Shown here one piece after another: positions 36,286-47,016 of a DNA stretch of 59,587 nt (positions are counted from its first letter, which is position 1; the number at the start of each line of letters is the position of its first letter). The notes beneath the pieces were generated by a model that was not told where the DNA came from, searched no databases, and was given only the letters and a program-made list of their open reading frames with translations. The translations under genes were made by a program, and so were the position numbers. The DNA is from Phialocephala subalpina (Eukaryota > Ascomycota > Leotiomycetes > Helotiales > Mollisiaceae): contig FJOG01000063.1 in the NCBI GenBank assembly GCA_900073065.1, positions 172,875-232,461 of the forward strand, in the 5' to 3' direction.

Positions 36286-39200
36286 TCAGCCTTCTATGTT
36301 CTGTAACGGCACATACCCAACTTTTTCCACCTTGCCTCTGCGTCCCACCATCTTCCTCACCCAGCCGACGATGCCCCTTCCCGATACCCACCTCTCCGCC
36401 TTGGGCGCCCTGCCGCCGTTCTTCGCCACCTCGTCCATCCAACCAGGCCTTGTCCAGGAGTTGAGCATCAGGCTGCTGACCACCACCGTCACACTGCTGA
36501 ACGCCATCGCAAGGCTCGCCATTATAGGGTGTACGCTAAGCCCGAACGGAAGGAAGAAGCCCATGGCGATCGGGAGGCCGATAGCGTTATACATGCATGC
36601 CCATCCGAGGTTTATCTTGATCCGGCGGAAGATGGTGCGCGTGAGCGCTAGCGCGGCAGGTATTATCATAAGCTCTGTCGGCCGCATAAGCACCACATCC
36701 GCCGCCTCCATCGCCACATCCGTGCCGCTTGCCATGGCGATGCCCACGTCCGCCGTCGCAAGGGCCGGGGAGTCGTTGATGCCGTCGCCAACCATGCCGA
36801 CAACCTCACCACGATCCTGGAACTCCTGTACGATGGCCTGCTTCTGATCGGGGCTAACACCGGCGTAGACATTGTTGGTATCGATACCCACGGCGGAGGC
36901 GACGGCGAGTGCCGTAGACCGTTGGTCGCCGGTCACTATGGCGGTCTTTATGCCCATGCGGTGCAGGACCGAGATGGTCGCTGCGGCATCCTCTTTGATT
37001 TTGTCGGACAGGCACACATGGCCCGTGTAAAGGCCGTCGATGGCAACGAAGATGTTGGTGGTTCCAGCGCTGCGGGTAGTGCTATTGGCCTGCGATGTGC
37101 CCGCGCCAGCCGACAGGTTAAGCTTCTCTGCGGCCTCGACAGCATCCTCGGGGACATCGATACCACTATCCTGCAAGAAGACGAGGTTGCCAACCTGAAC
37201 CATGTATCGTGACCGGTTCGCGGTAGCTGGCTCGACAGTCACACTGACACCCTTGCCCACAACCGCTTTGAAGTCTCCGACGCTGCCATCAATGGTTCCC
37301 TCGGGCCCCATACCTAGCTCGTTCTTTGCAGCGCCCAGGATAGCCTTGCCCACGGGGTGTTCGCTCCCCATCTCTGCTAGACCAACGATGGACCACCACA
37401 GTCGTTTACTGACCTCGCTTCTAGCCCATTGCGGGACGAGACCTATGCTGGCCACACTCATCTTACCATAAGTAATTGTGCCAGTCTTATCGAGGACAAT
37501 CTGCGTGACCTTGGTTATACGTTCCAGGGCAGCACCTCCCTTGATCAGAATTCCGTTCTCAGCACCGACTCCCGTACCAACCATGACGGCCGTGGGCGTA
37601 GCTAGCCCGAGAGCACATGGGCAAGCAAAGACGATGACGGAGATACCCAACTTAACGCAGACCACGACCTTGCCACCGCTATTATCTTCGAGGAAGATCT
37701 CCGGAGGGTGGGATAAAACATGACATAGGACCATCCATACAAGGAACGTACCAAGACCGAGGATAAGAATCATGGGAACAAAGCAGCCGGCTAGTGTATC
37801 GGCAAGCTGCTGAATAGGGGCGCGAGCGGTTTGCGCGTCTTGTACTAACTTGACAATCTGGCTTAGTTGGGTATCATAGCCAGCTCGAGTAACACGGAGG
37901 TCGACGCGCCCATCGCCGTTAACAGTGCCGCCGATTATGTTATCGCCGATGTGCTTCTGAACAGGCATAGCTTCTCCAGTAACCATACTTTCGTCAACAA
38001 ATGTAGCACCTCGAACCAGAATGCCATCTGCTGGAATTTTGTCACCGGGCCGGATGACCACAATATCGTCAACCTCAAGCAGCTCTGTTGGGATGACCCT
38101 TTCCTCCCAAGCAGAGCCGCCAGGTCCATGAGTCCGAGGTGTCTTGGGCGTTGGCGGCTCGTCAGATGACTTTGCCCAGCTCTCTGCTGCCTTTTCCACA
38201 GCGATCGGATCAGCATAAATGGTAGCTGTGGACGGAGCTAGCGACATAAGACGAGACAGCGCCCTAGAAGTCTGGCCTTTGGCGCGGTTCTCGAGCCACC
38301 GAGACAGTGTGATGAATGTGATGAGCATGGTGCTTGTGTCGAAGATCGTGGAAGGTTTGGAATGTGGCGCAAGAAGGACTGAGATCAGCATGGAGAAGAC
38401 GCTAAAGAGGAAGGCACATGATGTGCCGAGAATGACGAGAACATCCATTGTTGGTGATCCATGCTTAAGAGATTTATACCCAGAGATATAGAATCGCTTG
38501 CCAATGCCGAATTGGACGGGTAATGTGAGAACGAAACATATAACGTCACCCAGGAATAGACCGGGTATGAGTTCGAAACTTCCAATGTCTATTACTGGGA
38601 AGGCCATGGGAATAATCATGCCGATTAGGAGGACGGGAATGGCGAAGGCAAGTGAGATCTTGAATGCTGTCCGCCACTCGGTAATCTCGCGCGTTTTGGC
38701 CAGCGACTCAAGCTGCGCGTTGTTATCCTCGCCACTTGCAACGAGGGCATTCAAGCCCTGCGCCTCTATAGCCTCAACAATGCCACGAAGTCCTATAGTC
38801 CTGGGCTGGTAGACGACTGTCAGGCGGTCTGTACTGAGGCTAAGAGATGCGGATCGGATGCCCTGAACCGCAATGAGGCCTTCCTCCAGAATCTGGGCAG
38901 TAGTCGCATCTTTGCAGCCGAAGACCTTGAACTGAGCGGTTGTGGTGTCTCCTCCCTGATGGCTCGAGTCGCGCTGCGTCGATAGAATAGTAGCATCAAA
39001 TCCGCGATCCTCGATAATCTCGGCTATCTTCTCCGGCGAAAGCTTCGTCTCGTCGTAAGTAATAACGGCTCGTTCCGCCAAAAGGCTAATGTTGAACTTG
39101 AGCACGCTGGCCACGCCGTTGAAGCCGCCTTCAACGGCTGACGTGCAGGCGCCACATGTCATGCCCTCTATGGCGAAAGTGGTCGTCGCAGTGGTCGTCG

Positions 39201-39651
39201 CAGACTCGGCTTCGCTCCCAATCGCAGTGCTCTCGTCGGAGAAGTGGTTGTTGAATCGAGTAGTCACGGGGTTGGGACGATCGGTCGAGAGAACCTCAGC
39301 ATCAAACCCACGGTCCTCGATGATCTCCTGTATCTTCTCGGCGGGTATGATCTGCGGGTCATGCGTGACGACGGCGCGCTCCATTACGAGGCTGACGGAG
39401 ACTGTTCCGACGCCGTCAACGCCTTTGAAGCCGGATTCAACGGCTGATGTGCAAGAACCGCATCTGTTGGCGTTACAAGGTTAGCTATGAAGAACGAAAC
39501 GAACGAAAGGATAAGAGGTGGCGACGCACGTCATGCCGCCGACCTGCAGCGTGGTTGTTGCCAGATGTGCGCTCCTGGGCGCGGAAAGTCTGCTGGCACT
39601 GGCATTTCTGTCATCGCCACCTTCCGGCAGGCGCATATAGGGTTGTCCCAT
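36286..39651 (-). CDS. CCC2: Copper-transporting P1B-type ATPase (Ccc2/CtpA type), two exons
   Basis: It pumps Cu(I) into the secretory pathway to load copper enzymes such as Fet3-like oxidases and laccases. Proposed model: exon 1 39651-39530, intron 39529-39464 (GTGCGT...CTAAC...CAG, 66 bp), exon 2 39463-36286; 1099 codons. The intron falls inside the first metal-binding motif, and splicing restores GGMTCGSCTSAVE. Domains: HMA1 (CxxC at residues 42/45), HMA2 (GMTCGACTSAVEGGF, Cys about 144/147), a third degenerate HMA with one Cys (FGCKDATT, about 222-229), actuator TGE (about 536-538), transmembrane CPC (about 655-657), DKTGT (Asp about 699), SEHPVGKA (about 741-748) and GDGINDSPAL (about 933-942). 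The last helices contain MYNAIGLP and the MxxSS-type metal-site segment (AFSSVTVVVSSL). All catalytic motifs are intact and no frame problem is visible. Known yeast/Aspergillus orthologues are similar in length. The start is the first in-frame ATG after a TAG at 39676. Confidence 0.95.
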
Positions 39652-40514
39652 CGCAGCGGCAGCGACAGCAAGCAGTTCGCTCTAGAGCTTGATGCTCGAT
39701 ATGTGGGGTTGATGTATGATGGTCATTCGCCGTCAAAGAGCCGCCTCGCAAGCGCGCCGGACCACTATCAGCCAAGACGCTAAATGGATCTTCGGGCTGC
39801 CGTCAAATCACGGTAATTAGCCTGAGTACGGGGGGGTGGCGGTTGCCGAGAGGTGGACTGAGAAGACCGGCTTCTTCAGGCGGAGAGTGAGTGATAAGGG
39901 GATGCGGTCGTGAGATTGTAAGCCAGAAGAGAAAAGAGATGGAGAAGGAGGAGGAAGAGGAAGACCCTCAGAGGCTAGGTACCTTAGTCTAAGGAGTACC
40001 CCTGCCTCTGTACTTGGGTCGCGACCCACTTCTCACCTCAGACGCTGTAGTTAACGGCAGCCGACCTGGAGCGGCAACATCCCGTTGACCCTCCTTGCTT
40101 TTTGCGGTGGCCTGGCTTCCGCCCTACCAAGCCACACGTTCGCTTCCCAGTGCCCCGGCATGGACTTGGCACATGCCACCAATGACAATGACGGGCTTTG
40201 CCTCACTTGGGCCGGAGCGAGCCAGACGGAATCTTCCTTCTTCTGGCATTCCCCCGAGTAGGATTAGGCCGAGCATGCCCACCAATTTCCTTTGTGAAGA
40301 ATCAAGGCTTCTTACATTGAATAATCTGTCCCAATTGGATGACTGTTGTACGTGATACTATCTGTACGGCTTGTTCTAGATTGTGACTTTTATGAGACGA
40401 CCGCTTCATCCTTACTGCATGTTTATCAAAAGTGAGCAGTCATAAATATCCCTTGAAGGAGGAATTCTCATAGTCATGTCAACTTGCTAAAACTCTTTCA
40501 TGATATTATAGGCA
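39652..40514. promoter_or_regulatory. Shared divergent promoter region between the copper ATPase and the P450
   Basis: 863 bp of normal GC between two divergent starts. A purine-rich tract on the plus strand at 39923-39965 is a CT-rich tract for the minus-strand ATPase gene, about 270 bp before its ATG, typical of filamentous-fungal core promoters. GGGGGGTGGCGG at 39830-39841 is a GC box-like stretch. I cannot identify a copper-regulator site with confidence. No additional gene is evident. Confidence 0.5.
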
Positions 40515-41686
40515 ATGGATCCCAGCAAATATATCACCCCGCTAGGTGCGGGACAGTATACTTCGGGAGGAGCTGTGCTTGTCGCTCTCGTCGCAATCGT
40601 CTTCAGCTTATCGTTTCTGATGCTGGTCGCGCCGAAAGACAGTATCCCAGTTATTAACAGATATCCTAACGACTGGTTCTCGAGCAAAGCTCATATGGCC
40701 TTTATCACTAATGCTGATGGCCTCATCAAACAGGGGTTTGCTAAGGTGCACAAACACTCTTCTTCCACGGCTTATCGAGATAAGGAGATACTGACAAAGA
40801 AACCAGTTTAATAAGCCTTTCCGCATGATCACAGTGCTGGGAGACAGATTAATCCTCCCTGCCGACCATTTCGAATGGATGAGGCGTCATGGTCCCCAAC
40901 TTGATCACCAACCGCTGGTGTCCAAGGTACAGACGCTTGCCTTCCGGGCCGTTCCATTGACCATTGACTGAACTGCCTGTATCTAGGATTTCTTTGCAGG
41001 TTATCCTGGATTTGATGGCACGACAGCCATATCGGACCCGACCAAACTTTTGGCCAACGTTATTAACAAGAAGCTCGTTCAAAACCCTCGTAAACCCGGC
41101 CATTTCCCTTCCCCTTAGTGTAATCACGCTGACTCGAGTCTTTCTAGATGTTAGCAAGCTACACAACAATGTGCGGAAAGACATCCTGGTAGCTTGGTCC
41201 GAACAGCGTGACGGTACGTATGGCATATATTGAGCATGTACTCAGCCTGTGCTCTGTGAGCATCAACTGATGGCCAGGATAGTTTGGAAAGGAGTCGACT
41301 GGGCCAAGGATGGGCTCAACCTCATCAGCCGGATGTCCGCGTCCGTCTTTGTTGGCGAGGAGCTGTCGCGCGACGAGACATGGCAGCAGGTCAGTACTAA
41401 CTACGGGATGACCGTGTTCCTTGCGGCTCGCGCGTTGCGACCATGGCCGCGATGGCTGAGACCTTTTGTACAATGGTTCCTCCCGGCTTGCAAGAGTTGC
41501 AGAGCAGAAGTTAAGCGCGCGCGCGAAGTCTTGCACAAGTCCCTCGCTAAGAGGGCGGCTGAAGACAAAGAGTACGACGATTCCATTAGCTGGTTCAGTG
41601 AGATCGCGGCGGGTCAGAGCCCTCCCTCGCACCGGAGTAACTCCCGGAATGCATTATTTTCCTCCCTGAGTGTCTTCAAAATATAG
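40515..41686 (+). pseudogene. Cytochrome P450, N-terminal 60 % only (heme half missing), five exons
   Basis: Microsomal fungal P450s are heme-thiolate monooxygenases, here anchored by an N-terminal membrane helix (residues about 18-40). Proposed exons: 40515-40745, 40816-40926, 40987-41089, 41148-41217, 41278-41686. All four introns (58-70 bp, GT...AG) keep frame, and the joined 307 codons have no internal stop. Family-like segments are IPVINRYPNDWFSSKAHMAF, KPFRMITVLGDRLILPADHF, FFAGYPGFDGTTAISDPTKL, WSEQRDGT...VDWAKDGLN and MSASVFVGEELSRDETWQQ, followed by LRPWPRWLRPFVQWFLPACK. The family resembles fungal secondary-metabolism and ent-kaurene-oxidase-like P450s. After WFSEIAAGQ (about residue 285) similarity ends; the I helix, ExxR and the Cys heme loop are absent and AT-rich repeat DNA follows. 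It cannot bind heme, so it is a truncated pseudogene, probably a recent one because splice sites and codons are unspoiled. Confidence 0.85.
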
Positions 41687-42530
41687 AGCCATATTATTTC
41701 GTGATAAGAAGCATTTCTCAAGTGCTCCGAATTTTGAAAAGACTTTAATCGTCGCGATTAAACAGGGGGGGGGATAGCGGAAGTAGCGATTAGTCGCATG
41801 ATTAAAATGATTAACAGCATAATCAACTGCACTCTTTTTTTGTTACTAAGTGGTCTCCTCATAGAGAAATAGTTAAAGAAAGTAATGTATTAATATTAAC
41901 TTTGTAGACCTACTAAGAAAAAATTTGTGATCCTAAAACTATAGATTTGTCTCGTGACAGGGTGCGTCTCGGGACGCAGGGACGCACGTTATTTAACGCG
42001 TAAATGCTACTGTATGAATCGGCTCCAAACCTGCCCAAAATCTAACCTTCGAGGCTCGCCCGAATGTAGTGCTGACACTTAAGTGAAAATCCTTATACTC
42101 AAGAAGGGAAGGTATGTTGTCAGCAGTGACATTGTGACCACACTTGGGCCGGGGATGAAGATGAGGCTGGCGACGAGGCTGACGATAAGGCTGACGCTTG
42201 GATTTCTGAGAATCAACCCGTGAGAGGGGATTGACACCTCCCACTATAATTCTCTATATGTCATCATCAATTATGACATACCCTATGTTTTTGGGCTCGT
42301 GAAAGCGGATCCCGCTAGTAAAAGTGGGTATTTTCCATTTTGGTCATCATCTTTTCAGGGTTTTTGCTTATCCCCCGTCTGTAATGGCATCTCATCTCCT
42401 CTTTAAACTGCGTCTAACTAGTCGCCCAGCCTTCTGCTTGCATAGCACTCTGCCAATTGAACTTCACATTTTATAATCACATCCGGGTTCTCGCAATAAC
42501 TCTTTCCCGAGCAGAAGCAAATAAACTTAA
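41687..42530. other. Mixed relic DNA downstream of the P450, no gene
   Basis: Composition alternates between AT-rich and GC-rich. It contains a run of nine G at 41765, an imperfect hairpin GTGCGTC...GACGCAC at 41962-41988, short GAGGCTGAC-type repeats at 42155-42200, and at 42307-42420 a copy of a repeat found again at 46388-46510. An 83-codon minus-strand frame at 41993-42244 has no recognisable domain and overlaps the short repeats, so I do not call it. Confidence 0.5.
42307..42420 (+). repeat. Degenerate dispersed repeat, copy 1 (partner at 46388-46510)
   Basis: TTTTCAGGGTTTTTGC followed by ATCCCCC, then GGCATCTCAT and a TCTCCT/CTTTAA block; the partner at 46388 has TTTTCAGGGTGTTTGC, ATCGCCC, GGAGTCTCAT in the same order and spacing. 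Flanking parts (CTAGTAAAAGTGGGTA versus CTAGTATGAGTAGATA) also align. The class of repeat is unknown. Confidence 0.5.
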
Positions 42531-44175
42531 ATATTTAAACCCCATTTAAGACATGGCTTATAAAAGTAATTCCGGTACTAAAAAGGAAATACTATGTATC
42601 AGATTATTACACATCGATTATATCCCGAATAACTAAGTATATTATATCTCGTTTATAATTTAAACGTATTTTTAATATAAAACTAAAGATTATAATTATT
42701 AGTTTTTATTACGTATTATAATATATACAAAGTTTTACGCTATGATCAAAATTTAATTTTGTAATTTTATCTTTGTAATTTATTATATATCGAATGGTAT
42801 AATCGAGTTTATTTTAAATATATCGAGATTTTAATTATTGATTATATATTTCCTTTGTTTTTACTTTAGAATCCAAATATCGTTCTATATATTAGCCCAC
42901 TGGCCTAGGCCTATTGAATCTTTACCACGTGATACGTTGCCATAATAAATACAAAATGATAAACGAAAGAAAAGAAAATTAAGAACGTTTTTATTTAACT
43001 TTTCTAAAAGAAATTACTTTGTTAAGAAATCAAAGTAATTTAATCAAAGAATATATTGAGAATTGCCGCAAATAGGGCAAGTGAATAAAATATATATTAT
43101 CTCGAGTATAATACTAGGTTATTAATTATACGATCAAAGAAGCTTTTCCAAGAAGCTTTTCCTCGTATAATTAATGGATTAGTAAAATGCGAATTGTTTC
43201 TTTAAAGGAGTTATACGAATAAGCGGCTTAAAAAGTATAATTTTCCGAATAATTAAAATTAAAACCCTTTAAAATTTACAAAGACTAACTTTTATATTTT
43301 TATTAATACTTTCTTATTTTAAGTATATATTTACCGTATTATCGAAATAAATAATTTATATTTAATTTAAAGTTCCTATGATTTATAAATAATCTAATTA
43401 AAGATTTAATATAAATCCTTTAAAGACTTACGCAATATTATAATACTCCGAGAATCGAATTTTGCTAGAGAAAATACTTAAAAAATCACTTGAGAATACG
43501 GGGATAATAAGAAAAATATTAATTAGTTTTTCGGTATTAAATCGAATTAATACAAAAAACGATTTATTTATCCTTGATTTTATATATATATCTTCTATAA
43601 ATTATTTCGGATTACTCTTGGTTAAAGTAATTATATAATTATTTATAAGTTTATATAATGTTTTTTTTTCGTTGGAATATTATATATTAAATTTATTATT
43701 CTAAATTAATTCTAATATACTTAATATCTCGATAATAAATATATATAATAAGTTTAATTTATTTAAGAAGTTACTTTTGGCTTATTTAAGCGTTTAAAGT
43801 TCGATTTATTTAATATAATCAAAATATACTTTTTCTTAGAATATAATAATATTTATTAATTCTCTTAAAAAGTACTTCTTTTTAAAGAAAGATTTATAAT
43901 ATTTATTGAAATTAATATTTTAATAAAATAAAATAATTATTATATTAATATTTTTTATATTATATTAATATTTTTATTATAATTAATATTTTTATTGGTT
44001 TTTATTATAAGTTCTAATATTAATTAAAATAATAAATTCAATTATTATAATTTTTTCCTATAATATATATTCGTTAGTAAATTTTTTTACTAGTAATAAA
44101 TAATAATAAATTAATAGTTTTAGCGTATTTCTTAATAATATCCTAATAAAAACTTCTTTTTACGTTTTTTGAAAA
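42531..44175. other. AT-rich RIPed DNA, no gene recognised
   Basis: About 1.6 kb with the RIP signature. A short normal-composition patch at 42890-42960 (GCCCACTGGCCTAGGCC, CACGTGATACG) interrupts it, and an inverted repeat CTTTTCCAAGAAGCTTTTCC lies near 43142. No transposon domain could be read. Confidence 0.55.
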
Positions 44176-44335
44176 TGTAATGTGTGCGCTAGCACGTGGT
44201 TGAGATATCACGTGATGCGGCTCATTAAAGGATGCATAAAGTTGAATAAGCAATATTCCACTTGCTTGGAATATTGAAGTCTTTTGGCTCAGCTGATTAG
44301 TGCGGTCCTTATTCCCCACCCACGTCACAGAAAAT
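44176..44335 (+). other. Un-RIPed 160-bp island with a tRNA-like A box
   Basis: Normal-composition sequence surrounded by RIPed DNA. It has two CACGTG motifs in a short inverted arrangement (44192 and 44212), a perfect hairpin AATATTCCA...TGGAATATT at 44252-44275, and TTTTGGCTCAGCTGATTAGT at 44281-44301, which resembles the D-arm/A box of a tRNA (TGGCTCAGyTGGTTAG). No B box (GGTTCRANNCC) follows, so this is not a complete tRNA; it could be the relic 5' half of a tRNA or of a tRNA-derived SINE, or a chance match. Confidence 0.3.
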
Positions 44336-45240
44336 TAATACTTATATTATTTACTTTTAATTTTATAATTCTTCTAATTACTTTTTTAAAAAGTTTTTTT
44401 ATAAAATCGTTTTTAGTATACTTTTGGATTTTAATCGTATTTATTATAATCTTTATATTTATTATTTGAGAATTAAACTTATTAATTTAAATATATATTT
44501 TTATTACTTTTAATAATATAAATATTATAATATTTATTATATTTTCAAATCGTAGTATTTCTAATATATTTCTTTTCAAAAAGTAAATTATTTAAAAGAT
44601 TTGATTTAAAGTATCCATAATATTAAATATTAATATATTATTTTTTGGTATTATATAATTTTTTATAATTATATTTAGCGATTATAAAAGAGATCTTTAT
44701 ATTGAAATTTCGATTAATTATCGAGACTTATTTATAAAATCAATTAAATCCAAATTATTAATTAAGAAAACGATTTGCGATTTATATTTTAAATCTTTTA
44801 ATTACGCTTTAAATAATCTTTATTTGTACTTTTATTTATTTGGTTTATTTATTTCGATATAATTCACGATAATATTAAATTTATCGAGATTTATTTATCG
44901 TGATAAAATTCGAGATTATATCAAAAGAGAAAAAAATAATAAAAATAAAAAAGTTAATAAAAAAATTAAAATAAAAAAGAGAAAAAGTAATAATAACAAA
45001 TAATAAAATATAAAAAATAGCGATATAATTAATTATTATAGTGAAAAAATAATAGATTTTATAATAATACTATTAATATTTTCGCCGCTATTATTATTAT
45101 TATTAATATTTGGCGGGTAATTAATAAAGTCATTAAAATAACTTAGTTTAATTCGATATAAACGGGCTAAAAATAATTAATTCGAATTTAATTGCCTTTT
45201 AATACTATTCACTAAGTTCAAAAAATATAACTATCTTTTA
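44336..45240. other. AT-rich RIPed DNA, no gene recognised
   Basis: 0.9 kb of very low GC, with the same dinucleotide bias as the transposon block and several short poly-A/T and ATT runs near 45090. Nothing further can be read. Confidence 0.6.
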
Positions 45241-45290
45241 TTATAATATAATATTATTGGTATTAGTAATACTATTCTTCGCAAGTATAG

Positions 45291-45308
45291 CGCGAAATAT
45301 ATTTCGCG
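45291..45308. repeat. Perfect 18-bp palindrome
   Basis: CGCGAAATATATTTCGCG reads the same on both strands. It could be a dimeric protein-binding site or a replication-stalling hairpin; its function is unknown. Confidence 0.6.
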
Positions 45309-46387
45309 TTTGCTCTGTGAATCGCGCGGCTCGTAAGGCCGCATTATCTGCTGTAGAGGCCATACCACGAGAGGGAAGTGACGATGATGTTGAGAGAAGT
45401 GATGATGATAGGGGAAAGGAAACCTTACTACTTCCGGAGATCTTCTAGAACCTTCCAAATCTTCTAGTGGAAACGCGAAGAGTTAAGCGATCAAAACTCC
45501 AAAACGGTTGTAGAGTTTCTCGCTAAGAAAAGAGCTTTATTTCATTAAAGTCTTAATTATTTCACAAAGTAAATTCTATAGTATTGGCTATTTCTAAAGG
45601 TCCCTATATCTATTCTAATACTATCCTATTCCTAACCGCCTTACTTCGCGTTTCTATATAACTGCCATAAGGTTAGGACTTGAGGTAGGGAAGAAGCGCG
45701 TATCGGAATTCCTGGCCGAGTCCCAAGTGACTTGTTCGGAGAGAGGAAGAGGTAGAAGGGGATAACGCCATTACTAGCTACTCTTCCTCGCACTCCCTAC
45801 TTCCAAGTCTTCGATGCAAGTTGTATAAACAAAGAATCTCTCCCCGAACATAGTAACGGCGTTGCCTAAGGGAGTTGAATCGACACTTATGCCTACCGAT
45901 CACCTTTAGTAGAGACAATATTCTGAAGTGCTCGAAATACGGCCATAACATTAAACAAATTAGGCCGGATAGTTAAGAGTTGAAGTTTGTGGGAGATCAG
46001 CCACGAGATGAGGCTCCACACGCGAGATTCGCGAGATTGCTAATAGCAGGAGCATTTCACTTTCAAAAACAGATATGCGGAGATAGTCGACCAGAAGTAA
46101 GGCGATAGACATTATCGTCCGAAAGTATGGATCGTAAACCTCCCAAAGTCAGGAATTTGCTATCTTTTAATTAATTTCGATCTAAGCGACAGCACTTCTC
46201 CAGTTAAAGTCAGCGATGGGAACCCAATGTCGAGCTTCAGCGGTTTATCGTCCACCGTGCAACTGTCCGTCATGGTGGGAATCAGCAACGGGCCAACGAC
46301 CCAATTGTCCCCGCCTCAAATCGGGCCCATTAAGAGTCAAATATTAGCAGGTGGCAAGCCATTTTCAGTGCGGACATCCCCGAAGTT

Positions 46388-46510
46388 ATTAGCTTAAAGG
46401 AGTAGGGCACTAGTATGAGTAGATACTTTGGTTTTTAGTCAGCACATTTTCAGGGTGTTTGCGATCGCCCACCTACGAAGGAGTCTCATTTCCTTGGGAA
46501 CTTCTAGTTA
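46388..46510 (+). repeat. Degenerate dispersed repeat, copy 2 (partner at 42307-42420)
   Basis: Aligns in order with the copy 4 kb upstream, with about two thirds of positions shared by eye. Its location between unrelated sequences suggests a dispersed element and not a local duplication. Confidence 0.5.
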
Positions 46511-46785
46511 ATGCCTATATATCACAGAATCAAATGTTAATTAAAGGGGCTATAACGTCGTAGCATTCATAATCCTCCATTAACTCAAACAAAAGCATCT
46601 CCATATACATCAAAAATCAAGACATTTCCCTATAAAATTTCTGCAGACGTCACGTCCAATCCCGGCCAGTGTCGGACATCTTCGATGGGAGGGGTAGTCA
46701 CCTCCAGCCGGCCAGTGATTGTGGCAGCACGTGATTTGCGTCAGGTGGCACTAAAAACGAAAGCTATTTTGGGCTACCAGAAACC

Positions 46786-47016
46786 AAAAATAGTTGCTTG
46801 CTACCCGTTGAAAGAGGTATGGTAGCAAAATAGCTGCTTGCTCGAGGGATGCAAAAGTGTGACTGCAAAAATAGCTACTTATTGGAAGTGGTGTGGTACT
46901 AGACCTGGCTGCTTGTTAGAAGTAGTTTTGGTATCAAAATAGCAGCTTATTCAAAGTATATAAAGGTGTGGCAGTAGAATTGACTGCTTGTTGGAAGAGG
47001 TGCAAATATGCGATGG
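46786..47016 (+). repeat. Degenerate minisatellite, about six units of 35-41 bp
   Basis: Units begin AAAATAGCTGCTTGTTG or close variants and end in (A/G)GTGTGGYAGY: starts near 46786, 46828, 46867, 46901, 46937 and 46977. The array is GC-moderate, so it has been only slightly affected by RIP. An 85-codon frame starts within it (46968-47225) but shows no family features. Confidence 0.75.

Larger units (their letters stand above)
45241..46785. other. Moderate-GC DNA, no convincing gene
   Basis: Contains an 18-bp perfect palindrome (45291-45308), a small plus-strand frame 45257-45448 (acidic Asp/Arg-rich tail, no domain), a second copy of a dispersed repeat at 46388-46510, and a duplicated CCGGCCAGTG at 46663 and 46709. 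Composition suggests former gene or repeat DNA only lightly RIPed. I see no splice-supported coding sequence. Confidence 0.5.

Noticed and set aside
36296..39484. Many plus- and minus-strand frames overlapping the copper ATPase
   Set aside because: They are alternative-frame shadows of one well-supported gene with all P1B-ATPase motifs.
40515..41686. P450 as a frame-broken pseudogene with many indels
   Set aside because: The apparent breaks disappear with four regular introns; the only defect is the missing C-terminal half.
41993..42244. 83-codon minus-strand gene
   Set aside because: Overlaps short GAGGCTGAC repeats that create Arg/Gln/Pro-rich translation; no recognisable domain.
44281..44335. 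Complete tRNA gene
   Set aside because: Only an A-box-like segment is present; no B box, acceptor pairing or cloverleaf could be found downstream.
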